This document shows positions 34,001-42,579 of a DNA stretch of 64,000 bases, in pieces. The stretch's first letter is position 1. The number at the start of each line of letters is the position of its first letter. The translations under genes were made by a program, and so were the position numbers. The stretch is from Hahella sp. CCB-MM4 (GTDB lineage Bacteria; Pseudomonadota; Gammaproteobacteria; Pseudomonadales; Oleiphilaceae): the NCBI RefSeq assembly GCF_002260525.1, contig NZ_MRYI01000009.1:150565-214564 (forward strand). Reading direction: 5' to 3'. The notes below the pieces were generated by a model that did not search any database, was not told the DNA's origin, and saw only the letters and a program-made list of their open reading frames with translations.

Positions 34001-34849
34001 ATGGATTTACGTGAGCTGCGCTATTTTATTGCGGTGTATGAATTGGGCTCGATATCGGCAGCGGCCAGGCGTTGTTATGTGGCCCAGCCATCTATTTCCG
34101 CTGCCATTCAGCAGTTGGAGAGTCATCTGGACGCTTCCTTGTTTACCCGTCACAGTAAAGGCGTTTATCCCAGTGAGGCGGCTCAGCGTTTATACCCTCT
34201 GGCCAAAAAGCTGACCGGTGAAGCCCAGGCCATTACCCAGTTGTTTCGGAGCAAGCCCCGCCCGGTGTCTTTTACGTTAGGTCTTATGCGTTCCCTTGGG
34301 ACTGACCGTATGAGCCAGCTACTGAAAGAGCTGATCCAGTCTGTTGATTCTCTGGAGCTGACGTTGGTCAATCCGGAAGAGCCTTGTGATGCCTGTATTA
34401 TTACGCCGGCCCATGTGCGCGACGGTGACTTGTTCCAGCCCATATGGCTGGATCGCTACCTGTTGGCGTTGCCTCCCGGTCATCCATTATGTCTGAAAGA
34501 AGAGGTGGCGCTCGAAGATCTGGATAATCTTCCGTTCATTCATCGTAGCCCTTGCGACGCTTTACAGAGACTGCAGCATGAACTGAGAACCCGGCAGATT
34601 GAATTTCACGTTCGGGCCAATATTCGAACGATTGAATATGCTTTGGGGCTGGTCAGTGCCGGGGTGGGAGCTGCACTGGTGCCTGACTGGCCGACGACCT
34701 GTGAGCGTAAGGATATTGTATTGCGGCCACTGTCCGGGATTGAGATGAAGTTGGAGATAGGGCTGGCGTATCCGAAAATTCGGGATTCCGATGATCCGCT
34801 GGAGAGCCTGCTTGAGCTTTGTAAAAGACGTTGGGAGAGAGGTGGGTGA
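34001..34849 (+). CDS. LysR-family transcriptional regulator, probable regulator of gcdH
   Basis: A 282-residue LysR-type regulator. The N-terminal winged helix-turn-helix (1-60) has LRYFIAVYELGSISAAARR and QPSISAAIQQLE. The rest is a periplasmic-binding-like effector domain with RYLLALPPGHPL and GLVSAGVGAALVPDW. The inducer is probably a pathway intermediate such as glutarate or glutaryl-CoA, inferred from its position opposite gcdH. It is slightly shorter than average (about 300). Confidence 0.85.
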   Translation: MDLRELRYFIAVYELGSISAAARRCYVAQPSISAAIQQLESHLDASLFTRHSKGVYPSEAAQRLYPLAKKLTGEAQAITQLFRSKPRPVSFTLGLMRSLGTDRMSQLLKELIQSVDSLELTLVNPEEPCDACIITPAHVRDGDLFQPIWLDRYLLALPPGHPLCLKEEVALEDLDNLPFIHRSPCDALQRLQHELRTRQIEFHVRANIRTIEYALGLVSAGVGAALVPDWPTTCERKDIVLRPLSGIEMKLEIGLAYPKIRDSDDPLESLLELCKRRWERGG

Positions 34850-34871
34850 AGGAGTCGGTGAAGGTTGCTGA

Positions 34872-34899
34872 AGCAGCCCTGCATAGCCTCAGGGCTGCT
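34872..34899. terminator. Hairpin between convergent lysR and solute-binding protein genes
   Basis: AGCAGCCCTG, loop CATAGCCT, CAGGGCTGCT: a perfect 10-bp stem located 22 bp after the lysR stop and 17 bp before the end of the convergent gene. There is no T-run on either strand, so it may be a factor-dependent or processing hairpin. Confidence 0.55.
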
Positions 34900-34915
34900 A
34901 AATCCTGGGATACCG

Positions 34916-35704
34916 TTATCTCAGGTATTTCTCGGTCAAAGCACCCATAAACTTCGGATCGTCCCGCAGCCGCGCGACTTCGTTCCAGATCGCGTTTTCC
35001 TGATTGGAATCCAGTGGAGCACCTTTAGCAAAAGTCAGATGGTAGGACTTACTACTGATAGGGTAAAGGTTTGATTTCAGCAACCCTTTGAATTTGGGGT
35101 CGTTGATCAAGTGCTGGTAAACCTCAGGAGTGGTAATGACTGAGCCATTTTTCAACTTGGCCAGTTTTTCGATATTGCGCAGTTCGCCGGTTTTACTTTC
35201 GTAGATCTTCCTGTCGGATTCACGCAAAGTGCTGACAATGGAGTAACCCTTGGCGACCCTTACCGGTTCCGGCAACGTATTCAGATCACCCTTGAATTCG
35301 TAAGTGCTGTCGGCTGAAACCACGACAATATATTCCACCTGGGTAACCCGTGACGCAGAACGTTTGGAGCTGACGGCATCTGCCGGGTAGTTCATGTATT
35401 CGGCACGCTCATTTTTATACGAGGCTGTGACGACGCCATGAACCAGGTTTCCGCGAGCTGAATCGAGACATTCCTGCCAAAGCATGGGTTTGAAGTTGAC
35501 ATTGTAACCGAGGTTCTGCCCAGCCTGTTTGACGATATCAACGTGAACGCCGGCTGCCTCGCCGTTTTCGTCTACATAGGTGAAGGGGTACCAGTAGTTG
35601 TTGTCGCTGCAAAAAGTGATATCAGTTTCAGCGGCAGTAACCAGAGTGGAAATGATAGTGGAGAGTAGAAACGCCACCATCCAGGAGGCTTTGTATATCG
35701 GCAT
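34916..35704 (-). CDS. Periplasmic solute-binding protein, family 3
   Basis: A 262-residue protein with a signal peptide (KASWMVAFLLSTIISTLVTA, cut after TAA). The mature part is a two-lobe amino-acid-type binding protein: CSDNNYWYPFTYVDENGEAAG, HVDIVKQAGQNLGYNV, and the second-lobe strand PVRVAKGYSIVSTL. Proteins of this type feed ABC importers or act alone as sensors. No permease or ATPase genes are next to it. The ligand is unknown. AAAGGAAAA precedes the start. Confidence 0.8.
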   Translation of the reverse strand: MPIYKASWMVAFLLSTIISTLVTAAETDITFCSDNNYWYPFTYVDENGEAAGVHVDIVKQAGQNLGYNVNFKPMLWQECLDSARGNLVHGVVTASYKNERAEYMNYPADAVSSKRSASRVTQVEYIVVVSADSTYEFKGDLNTLPEPVRVAKGYSIVSTLRESDRKIYESKTGELRNIEKLAKLKNGSVITTPEVYQHLINDPKFKGLLKSNLYPISSKSYHLTFAKGAPLDSNQENAIWNEVARLRDDPKFMGALTEKYLR

Positions 35705-36001
35705 GTGTTTTCCTTTGATTGGAATGTGAATAACAATCGTGTTTTTTGATACTCATTATAGGGAGGCGCATGTTGTAATTTATTATTCCAGCCGGTTGTT
35801 TTTTTATAAGTATTCTCAAAATGTTAGCCAATGATTATCGAATGGCAAGCAGGAAAGGCAAGTAACTGTTAGTGTCTTTTTGATTTAGTGATGTACATCA
35901 ATCAATCCCTGTTGAATCTGTCGAATAAAATTCTCCGGCGACAGAAGGGCGGCAGCCCGCATTTGAACCGCCACCCTTTTAGAGTTGTCACTATATCCCT
36001 A
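35705..36001. other. Intergenic region between the binding protein and DUF1059 genes (297 bp)
   Basis: No gene is seen. An AT-rich stretch (35740-35830) should hold the promoter of the minus-strand binding protein. An imperfect hairpin AGGGCGGC ... GCCACCCT followed by TTTT lies at about 35944-35982, a weak plus-direction terminator that no plus-strand gene needs. Confidence 0.4.
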
Positions 36002-36196
36002 TCAAGCAGGAGGAGTTCCTTCCTTCAGCATTTGCTTTATCTGCTCGCGAAATTCCGTGGTGTCTTCATGACCATGAACCTGGACGGCATGTTGGACGGC
36101 TGCCTCCAGCAGCTCTTCCTTGGTATCTGCAGAGAGAGCAACTGTGCAGTTTGACTCGCTGGGGGAGTTCCGGCAGTCAACGTAGTATCTCGCCAT
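36002..36196 (-). CDS. DUF1059 small protein
   Basis: A 64-residue protein of the DUF1059 family, which starts MARYYVDCRN and continues with a conserved acidic, helical half (KEELLEAAVQHAVQVHGH). The start at 36196 has a GGGAGG ribosome binding site; an upstream in-frame ATG at 36235 does not and would lie in tandem-repeat DNA. The cysteines in DCRN and SNC are typical. The family is common in bacteria and archaea and has no assigned function. Its promoter region contains a 5-copy 19-bp array. Confidence 0.85.
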   Translation of the reverse strand: MARYYVDCRNSPSESNCTVALSADTKEELLEAAVQHAVQVHGHEDTTEFREQIKQMLKEGTPPA

Positions 36197-36233
36197 GGTA
36201 ATACCTCCCATTGCAATGGGGATTTTTCGCTGC

Positions 36234-36328
36234 ATGTAGCTCTTAATATCGTAGGTAGCTCCTAATATCGAATGTAGCTCCTAATATCGAATGTAGCTCC
36301 TAATATCGAATGTAGCTCCTGATATTTA
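36234..36328. repeat. Tandem array, five units of 19 bp, upstream of the DUF1059 gene
   Basis: Units start at 36234, 36253, 36272, 36291 and 36310 with the consensus ATGTAGCTCCTAATATCGA. The middle units are identical and the outer ones carry a few changes. The array begins 38 bp upstream of the DUF1059 start on the minus strand. There are no spacers of the CRISPR kind. Confidence 0.95.
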
Positions 36329-36566
36329 GTCACAATGACAGCGATTCATTGATGAAGAATAGGAATCCTTCATTTACAAGTTTAGTCCTAATTGATGCCT
36401 GGGAAGTAAGCGCTTACAGAGGAATTTGTTATAACCGCACGATGGATTATCCCCGCAATCATTGGTCAGCTATAAGCTCCGCGTTTTTCATGACAATCCG
36501 TGATTACTTACAAACTGTTACATTGACTAGACTTATGGAATAAATGTCCTTTTAAAGGTGTCTTCT

Positions 36567-37934
36567 ATGAAGCAGTGGCTGTATGTATTCATGTTGTGGA
36601 GCGCAGGTTTAACCGGAGGATGGACATTTGCCTCGGCAGAGGTGCCTCCGTTTCAACAGGGAGAGTTGGTGATTGTCGGCAATGTCGATGTAATTCCCGG
36701 ATATACGGCCAAGCGCCATTTTCCGGACGCAGGATTAACCGTTCTTACAGTAACCCCAGGCAGCGAGACAAGGGAAATTTCCCGATTGCGAGGTCTGGGG
36801 ATTGAGGCCCATCTCAACAGAGTGGCGCAGAAGTTTGTGACCACTTCCGATCCGTTTTCCAGTTACCAGTGGCACTTCGACTCAGTGCAGGCCCAACAGG
36901 CCTGGACACTTAGCACCGGCGAAGGCGTTGTCGTGGCCATTCTCGATACGGGCCTGAATAGCGGTGGGCCGGATGGCGTCAACTGTGTGGTGTCGCCCGC
37001 CAGTATGCTTGGGAATCCCAGTGGTTTCACTGATGGAGACGGTCATGGAACTCATGTTTCCGGTACCGTTGCCCAGAAGACCAATAATGGTGTCGGGGTC
37101 GCTGGTCTGGCCCACGGTAGCTGCATCATGCCGGTAAAAGTTTTGAGCGACGAGGGTAGCGGAACCTTTGCGGACATAGCGGCCGGTATTGTCTATGCGG
37201 TGGATCATGGCGCCAGGGTTATCAATATGAGTCTGGGCATCAGCGCCCGTTACGGCATTACTCATGATGCGGTTATGGATCCCGCTCTTGACTATGCCTA
37301 TGCAGCGGGTGTGACAGTGGTCGCTGCGGCAGGTAATGACGGCTTCAAGAAAAATGTCAGCTACCCGGCGATCTACGACACCACTCTGGCCGTGGGAGCG
37401 ACTGATTATCGCAATACCCTGGCCCGGTACTCAAACCAGGGAACGGGGCTTGATCTGGTTGCTCCGGGGGGAAATCTGTCAACAGATGCCAATGGTGACG
37501 GGTATGCGGACGGCGTCTTGCAGGAGACTTTTGACAGCAGTGGATTTGGTTACTGGTTCTATCAGGGAACCTCCATGGCTTCGCCGCACGTTACCGCAAT
37601 TGTGGCATTGTTGATTGCCCATGGAACGGCCTCGTCGCCGGATGATGTCAAATCGGCCCTGACCCAGACCGCTCTTGATCTGGGTGAAACCGGGCCGGAT
37701 GCGAAATATGGGTATGGGTTGATTCAGGCATATGATGCGCTTCAGTGGGGCGCAGGCGGGACTTCTCTGCCACAGCCTGTGGGTAGCTGTACTGACTTGG
37801 ATGGTGACGGTGTCTGTGCCGAAGAAGGAGATTGCGACGACAGTAACGCCCAGGTGTATCCCGGGTTTAATGAAAAAGGTCGTCGTAGCAGGGATGGTTT
37901 GGATAACGACTGTAACGGAATTATAGATGGTTAG
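36567..37934 (+). CDS. Secreted subtilisin-like serine protease (S8) with a C-terminal metal-binding tail
   Basis: A 455-residue exported protease. It has a signal peptide (1-24), then a propeptide-like inhibitor region (about 30-95). The catalytic domain has Asp127 in AILDTG, His160 in GDGHGTHVSGT, the oxyanion Asn in VVAAAGND and Ser336 in GTSMASPH. After a short linker, residues about 410-455 form a MopE-type motif with two acidic loops: DLDGDGVCAEEGDCDDSNA and GLDNDCNGIIDG, rich in Asp and with four cysteines. This module is known for metal binding in secreted proteins. The ATG at 36567 was preferred to a GTG at 36558 because AAAGGTG then has proper spacing. It acts outside the cell or in the periplasm. 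Confidence 0.9.
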   Translation: MKQWLYVFMLWSAGLTGGWTFASAEVPPFQQGELVIVGNVDVIPGYTAKRHFPDAGLTVLTVTPGSETREISRLRGLGIEAHLNRVAQKFVTTSDPFSSYQWHFDSVQAQQAWTLSTGEGVVVAILDTGLNSGGPDGVNCVVSPASMLGNPSGFTDGDGHGTHVSGTVAQKTNNGVGVAGLAHGSCIMPVKVLSDEGSGTFADIAAGIVYAVDHGARVINMSLGISARYGITHDAVMDPALDYAYAAGVTVVAAAGNDGFKKNVSYPAIYDTTLAVGATDYRNTLARYSNQGTGLDLVAPGGNLSTDANGDGYADGVLQETFDSSGFGYWFYQGTSMASPHVTAIVALLIAHGTASSPDDVKSALTQTALDLGETGPDAKYGYGLIQAYDALQWGAGGTSLPQPVGSCTDLDGDGVCAEEGDCDDSNAQVYPGFNEKGRRSRDGLDNDCNGIIDG

Positions 37935-37996
37935 AGATTGATCTCTGGGTGAGCGGAAAGACATAACTCAATAGTCTGAACAAGAGGAGAATCACT

Positions 37997-38311
37997 ATGA
38001 TGGTTGCTCGTTGGTCTATCGATGCGAAATTCGGTTACAAGCAAAAAGTAATCGACCTGATGCAGGGTTGGATGAGGGATATTGGTCCCCAGGCTGGGTT
38101 GACCGCTGATAAGCTTCGGCTAATCACCGGGTCTGTTGGAGCACTGGAGTCTACGATTCAGTCAGAGCACATAATTGAAGACTTAAATGAGCTTAATGAG
38201 GTCTGGGACAAGCTGGCAAAAATAGATGCTCACAAGCAATGGAGTCAGGAATTGGAGCCCTATGTTGTGTCCGGAACCAACCGTTGGGAGATCTATCGCG
38301 TCATTGATTAA
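37997..38311 (+). CDS. Conserved small protein of unknown function
   Basis: A 104-residue cytoplasmic protein with an AGAGGAGA ribosome binding site. It starts MMVARWSIDAKFGYKQ and ends SGTNRWEIYRVI. A strand-helix-strand pattern (ARWSIDAKF, KVIDLMQGWMRDI, LRLITGSVG, then WDKLAKIDAHKQW and RWEIYRV) suggests a dimeric alpha-beta barrel of the NIPSNAP/ABM kind. No catalytic residues stand out. A terminator follows, so it is monocistronic. Confidence 0.7.
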   Translation: MMVARWSIDAKFGYKQKVIDLMQGWMRDIGPQAGLTADKLRLITGSVGALESTIQSEHIIEDLNELNEVWDKLAKIDAHKQWSQELEPYVVSGTNRWEIYRVID

Positions 38312-38349
38312 GTCTGCCCCTAACAGGTGTCGGTGACAGTGAATCTGGA

Positions 38350-38377
38350 ATCCCGGAGGATTGGCTCCGGGATTTTG
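38350..38377 (+). terminator. Rho-independent terminator after the 104-residue protein gene
   Basis: ATCCCGGAG, loop GATTGG, CTCCGGGAT followed by TTTTG, about 38 bp past the stop codon. Confidence 0.8.
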
Positions 38378-38783
38378 TTCAACTGGCAGCCAGATTCCCT
38401 AAATTTAGTGGATTCAGCAACTTATCAACACAAAAGTAATACGAATTAACACGTATGTAATCTGGCCGAATTTGCATGAAATAACGGATTATCCCGTCTA
38501 AGTCTTTGAGAATTCAGAGAATTGGTGAATTTCGCCATAAAACTGGTTATATTGCGGGCATTTACAGCGAAAATCACTAAATGGTGTAAACTTCATTATT
38601 TAACAGGTTGGGTTAGAGAGCTACCGAGTGAGTGTTCAAAAGGAGTGTTGAAGTTCAGAAGCATCCTACTTATCCACCACTGATGACTCAAATAAGATGA
38701 AGGATATTGGTGTCAGGATAACGGCGTGAGTATGTGGCTGCCGGTAACAGAACATCAATTATCCTGGCGAGGAGAATACTACG
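38378..38783. other. Intergenic region upstream of the second solute-binding protein gene (406 bp)
   Basis: No gene is supported. The sequence is AT-rich and should contain the promoter of the binding protein gene at 38784, whose GAGGAGA ribosome binding site is at about 38770-38776. A short dyad TACG-AATTAACA-CGTA lies near 38443-38458; no regulator can be named for it. Confidence 0.4.
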
Positions 38784-39539
38784 ATGAATTTACGTAGAGC
38801 GCTGATAGGGCTGTGTGCAGGCCTTGTTGTGGTAACCAGTGGTCAATACGCTGCGGCCGAAGAAAAACTGAATATCTTCACTGAGAACTATCCTCCGTAC
38901 AACATGTCACTTTCCGGAACTGCTTTTGCGCACAAGGAAGAGGACATTGCCGGGTTATGCACGGATGTTGTCAAAGCTCTGATGAAGCGGACTAAGCTGG
39001 ATTACCGGCTTAAGCTTAGAAACTGGGCCACTGGTCTGTCCAGGGCGAAGACCAAGCCCAATCATGCGATATTCTGTGCTGCCAGGACTGAAGATCGGGA
39101 GCCGTTTTTTCACTGGATCGGCCCACTGGCCAATATCGACTGGACGCTTTACGCCAAGCCTGGTTCTACTATCAAGCTGAATAATCTTGATGATGCCAAG
39201 AAATACCGTATTGGTGGCTACAAAGATGACGTCATGAGTAACTACCTCATTGAGCGTGGATTTAATGTTTCTACCATGGCGAACGATAGCCTGAATCCCA
39301 GGAGACTGGTACTTGATCAGATTGATCTATGGGTCACTGATGGTCTGGCCGGGCCATACGTAGCCTCGGAGGAGGATATTACGGATCTGGTGCCGGTACT
39401 GACATTCCGGCATACACCGCTGTATATGGCTGTTAACGTAAACTCAGATCCGAAAGTTGTGAAGACCCTGGAAACTAATTTCAAAGCGATGGAAGAAGCA
39501 GGAGAAGTTGAAGCCATGTCCAAGCCATACGAGCAGTAG
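38784..39539 (+). CDS. Periplasmic solute-binding protein, family 3-like
   Basis: A 251-residue exported protein. The signal peptide is RALIGLCAGLVVVTSGQYAAA. The mature part begins KLNIFTENYPPYNM, the usual first strand and ligand loop of this fold. It goes on with LCTDVVKALMKRTKLDYRLK, then REPFFHWIGPLANIDWTLYA and LDQIDLWVTDGLAGPYVASE. It resembles stand-alone binding proteins with no linked ABC permease. It is not closely similar to the binding protein at 34916. The ligand is unknown. A strong terminator lies about 80 bp downstream. Confidence 0.8.
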   Translation: MNLRRALIGLCAGLVVVTSGQYAAAEEKLNIFTENYPPYNMSLSGTAFAHKEEDIAGLCTDVVKALMKRTKLDYRLKLRNWATGLSRAKTKPNHAIFCAARTEDREPFFHWIGPLANIDWTLYAKPGSTIKLNNLDDAKKYRIGGYKDDVMSNYLIERGFNVSTMANDSLNPRRLVLDQIDLWVTDGLAGPYVASEEDITDLVPVLTFRHTPLYMAVNVNSDPKVVKTLETNFKAMEEAGEVEAMSKPYEQ

Positions 39540-39568
39540 GCTGCCAGGCTTTCTGTCCTTGCGTTTGG

Positions 39569-39616
39569 CTTGTCCTGAAGCTGGCTTGACCTGAAATTGA
39601 TTTGATCTGACATAAA
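39569..39616 (+). repeat. Degenerate tandem array, three units of 16 bp
   Basis: CTTGTCCTGAAGCTGG, CTTGACCTGAAATTGA and TTTGATCTGACATAAA in direct succession, between the binding protein stop and its terminator. Confidence 0.6.
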
Positions 39617-39619
39617 TAG

Positions 39620-39650
39620 AAAAAAGCCGCGGCTGTTCCGCGGCTTTTTT
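39620..39650. terminator. Bidirectional Rho-independent terminator
   Basis: AAAAAAGCCGCGG, loop CTGTT, CCGCGGCTTTTTT. The A-run and T-run make it functional for both the plus-strand binding protein gene and the minus-strand chitinase gene. Confidence 0.92.
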
Positions 39651-39675
39651 GATTGTTGCGTTTTAGTTCAGTTCA

Positions 39676-39741
39676 AAGATCATCTATCAATTTAGAATGT
39701 TTCGAACTCATCTATTTGTTTAGAGCTCATCTGTCTGCTTA
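39676..39741. repeat. Degenerate 19-bp tandem array reaching the chitinase stop codon
   Basis: Units AAGATCATCTATCAATTTA (39676), GAACTCATCTATTTGTTTA (39704) and GAGCTCATCTGTCTGCTTA (39723), with a 9-bp extra piece after the first. A further GAACTCACA at 39742 is already inside the coding region. The TAA stop of the chitinase (complement 39739-39741) is the end of the last unit. Confidence 0.75.
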
Positions 39742-42102
39742 GAACTCACAGACTAGCGTCCAGCTGCCGTCGCTGCCGGGTACTGACTGAGTCCACCAGT
39801 TGGCTCTGTAAACCACCTGGTTGTGAGACATCAGGTCGCCTCCACTGGCGTGGTTCGGTTTACCCTGCCAGTCTGTCTGGGTCCAGTTGGGATAGACGTT
39901 GACCGTGCTCGGATCGACATTCGCGTCGGCGCAGTTACCACCGTCGCTTCCGCCGTCATCTCCATCACCTATGGTGCCTGCCGGTAACTCCGGATGATCC
40001 TGTTTCAGGGCAAAGGTGTCATTACCGATTTTTACCCGCCAGCTGGATGGCGTTGGCATGGGCAGATAGTAATTCAAGGCTATGTCCATGCTCTGTCCGT
40101 CGTTCAGCGCCTGATAGTTCTTGAGAGTGAACGCTACTTTGTGATGGTCGTGCTCCAGGCCCCCAACATTGTTGCCGGAACTGTTGGCACCGCTATCGAT
40201 GACTTTGAGTCCGACGCCGCTCTGGTCGCTGATGGTGTCTGGAATGGCTGTGGGAACATTGAACTCAAACGTCGTGCCACCGGGAATGGTTTGGCCGGTG
40301 TGGTTGGAAATGGTCAGTTTGGGGTTGATCGGATAGTTTTGGTCGCCCAGCTTGAAGCCACTGAAGCTGTATCGAATGTCCAGGCTGGTCTCGGGCAGGC
40401 TGCCCCCGATCTTATCTCCATATGGCGAGGCACTCTTGAACTTGTTGTAAAAACGGGTGGTCAGGGTATCGCCCATAAAGTATTCACTGTTATCGGCGTT
40501 CCAAGCATAGTCACCCGCCAACTCCCAGAACATGACCCCGCCAATACCGTTGTCCGTGATGTACTTGGCTTTCACGTCGATGGATTGCTCATCTTCAATG
40601 GAGAGAAATACCCCTTTCTCTGCATTCCATAACCACGGAGCGACAGCGGTGGCGTTATAGTGCCGGGAGTAGGAACCGGTTAAGACATCAGTAGGATCGT
40701 TGGCTGGGTCCAGACCGTAAGCGGAGATATAGCTGCCTGCAACTCCGTTTGCCAGATTCTTGGCATGCCACAGGGGATTGGAGCCGGCCCCCATTTCATT
40801 GCCTTGTTTGTCCAGGTCGTGCCAGATGTTGTCAATGCCGACGGCGCCGTGTCCGCAGTCATTCTTGTCACCAGTCCCGGTGCCGGGAGGGCAGTTGTTC
40901 TGATCCGGTGCGGAAGCCGTCCCCCAAAGCCCGTAGTCGCCTCCGGTAACACCCTGCCATCCCCGGGTATAGTAGGGGACACCGATATTGATACGTCCTG
41001 CCTGCATTGTGCCCCGGAAATATTTGTAGGCCCAGTCTGTATTCAGGTAACCGATGCGCTGATATTGGGACGTGTTGTAGTAGTTCCAGGCCTTCAACTC
41101 AACGTCTTCGCCGGTATCATAGAGTGCCGCGTTAGGCCCCACGAACTGGTTCCAGGCGCCATGCAGGTCATAAGACATGATGTTGACGTAATCCAGATAA
41201 GGAGTGATCTGCATCAGCTCCATACCTCTCAGCAGGTAGCCGGAGGAGGGCGACGCAATAGTCAGCATATAGTGTTTTGCATCTTGTGCTGAAGCCGCGT
41301 CCAGCTTCTCTCTGAGGGTTTTCATCAATTCCACATAGGAGGCCATCAGGCCAGCCCTGCGGGCATTGGAAATGGAAAAGTCGTCAGGATTTCCTGCATC
41401 ATTCATGCTGGTGGGGTACTCGTAATCAATGTCCACACCGTCGAAACCATAAGTTCGCAGGAAGGTCACCACTGAGTCGGCAAACGTATTAATACCCTGA
41501 TGGTTGATACTGTTGTCCGCATTGGTGGTCATGGTATAGAAGCCGCCACTGTCGACCCGGTCACCGTTGTCGTCAAAATAGCCGCCGGTTTCTGCCCAAC
41601 CTCCGACGGAGATCAGCGTCTTCACATTCGGGTATTGCTTTTTGAATTTGTTCAGCAGATTGAAATGGCCGTGATAGGGCAGTGCCGGATCCATTTCCGC
41701 ACCATCAACCCCGTCCCAGGTTAACCCGGTTGCCGCGTTATTGGCATCGTTGACGTTTCCAACCGAGATTTTATTGCTGCCATCGACATGGGCAAAGGCA
41801 TAGTTGATATGAGTGAGTTTGCTCCAGGGAATATCGCTGGCCAGATAGGCGGGGGCGCCATTCTTCCCGGTGCGCCAGGAGGTGAAGTAACCGATGATTC
41901 GACGGGAATGATCCGTTCCCATTTTCTCACGGCCATTGGTGTCATAGATCGTACAGTAGGGGACATCAATACCGGGGGTCTGGTAAAGACCTTCAGGTCG
42001 ACAGGTTTCTCCTGCAGATACGAGTGGGGCTGAAGACAAAGCTCCTGCCAGGCATAGAAGTGAAGTCAGTACTCCCTTAGGGGATTTTTTTTGCGTACGC
42101 AT
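39739..42102 (-). CDS. Secreted chitinase, glycoside hydrolase family 18
   Basis: A 787-residue exported enzyme that hydrolyses chitin. It has a signal peptide (1-30, cut after SAPLVSA), then a GH18 barrel (about 60-555) with RIIGYFTSWRTG, the SVGGW strand and the catalytic DGVDIDYE (Glu228). A beta-sandwich domain of about 140 residues follows (YSFSGFKLGDQNYPINP), then an acidic glycine-rich linker and a C-terminal CBM5/12-type chitin-binding module with VYPNWTQTDWQG and YRANWWTQSVPGSDGSW. The ATG at 42102 has AAAGGAA upstream; a longer frame to 42246 has no signal peptide. It probably works on marine chitin and could feed the glycogen store. Confidence 0.93.
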   Translation of the reverse strand: MRTQKKSPKGVLTSLLCLAGALSSAPLVSAGETCRPEGLYQTPGIDVPYCTIYDTNGREKMGTDHSRRIIGYFTSWRTGKNGAPAYLASDIPWSKLTHINYAFAHVDGSNKISVGNVNDANNAATGLTWDGVDGAEMDPALPYHGHFNLLNKFKKQYPNVKTLISVGGWAETGGYFDDNGDRVDSGGFYTMTTNADNSINHQGINTFADSVVTFLRTYGFDGVDIDYEYPTSMNDAGNPDDFSISNARRAGLMASYVELMKTLREKLDAASAQDAKHYMLTIASPSSGYLLRGMELMQITPYLDYVNIMSYDLHGAWNQFVGPNAALYDTGEDVELKAWNYYNTSQYQRIGYLNTDWAYKYFRGTMQAGRINIGVPYYTRGWQGVTGGDYGLWGTASAPDQNNCPPGTGTGDKNDCGHGAVGIDNIWHDLDKQGNEMGAGSNPLWHAKNLANGVAGSYISAYGLDPANDPTDVLTGSYSRHYNATAVAPWLWNAEKGVFLSIEDEQSIDVKAKYITDNGIGGVMFWELAGDYAWNADNSEYFMGDTLTTRFYNKFKSASPYGDKIGGSLPETSLDIRYSFSGFKLGDQNYPINPKLTISNHTGQTIPGGTTFEFNVPTAIPDTISDQSGVGLKVIDSGANSSGNNVGGLEHDHHKVAFTLKNYQALNDGQSMDIALNYYLPMPTPSSWRVKIGNDTFALKQDHPELPAGTIGDGDDGGSDGGNCADANVDPSTVNVYPNWTQTDWQGKPNHASGGDLMSHNQVVYRANWWTQSVPGSDGSWTLVCEF

Positions 42103-42579
42103 AGTCGGATTCCTTTGTGTTGATCGCCCTTTTAGATCAGGGCTCCTTTTCTTATTTATGGTTATGCAGGAAGGCCGGTGCGGAGTAAATCTGTGCTGAG
42201 CCTGTGGGAGCAGGGCTCTATCAGCAACTTGACTGGTCCGTACCAATACTTCCAGTGGATCTACTGATGTCGCAAATATTTTGTTATTGGTATCTTAATG
42301 GTTGCATATTTTTTGATGTATTGGTATTAAAAAATGATAAACACTTAACACCTTGAGCTCTTCGTGTTAATACCGATAAGAGACCAATGGAGAAGGGTGG
42401 AGAGGAGTAGAGGGGGGTAGAGAGGGTTAGAGGGGGTTAGCGAGGCATGGATCTAGATATACGAAAAGTTAAAGACCTCAGAATTAATGCGGTCCCAAGT
42501 GGATTAGTCAGATCCCGGATGTAAATCTGGTCTATATGGATTACTCTTTATAGTAAGTTGCGTAATACAGGTGTGGCCT
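42103..42579. other. Divergent intergenic region between chitinase and nfeD genes (477 bp)
   Basis: No gene is supported. At about 42388-42436 there is a purine-rich run with a period near ten bases (GGAGAGGAGTAGAGGGGGGT and following TAGAGAGGGTTAGAGG). The part at 42270-42350 is very AT-rich and should contain the chitinase promoter. Confidence 0.4.

Noticed and set aside
36234..36328. Possible short CRISPR array
   Set aside because: The 19-bp units are directly adjacent with no spacers, and no cas genes are present.
40680..41292. Frames of 100-212 codons on both strands inside the chitinase gene
   Set aside because: They overlap conserved GH18 coding sequence and are shadows of a GC-rich gene.
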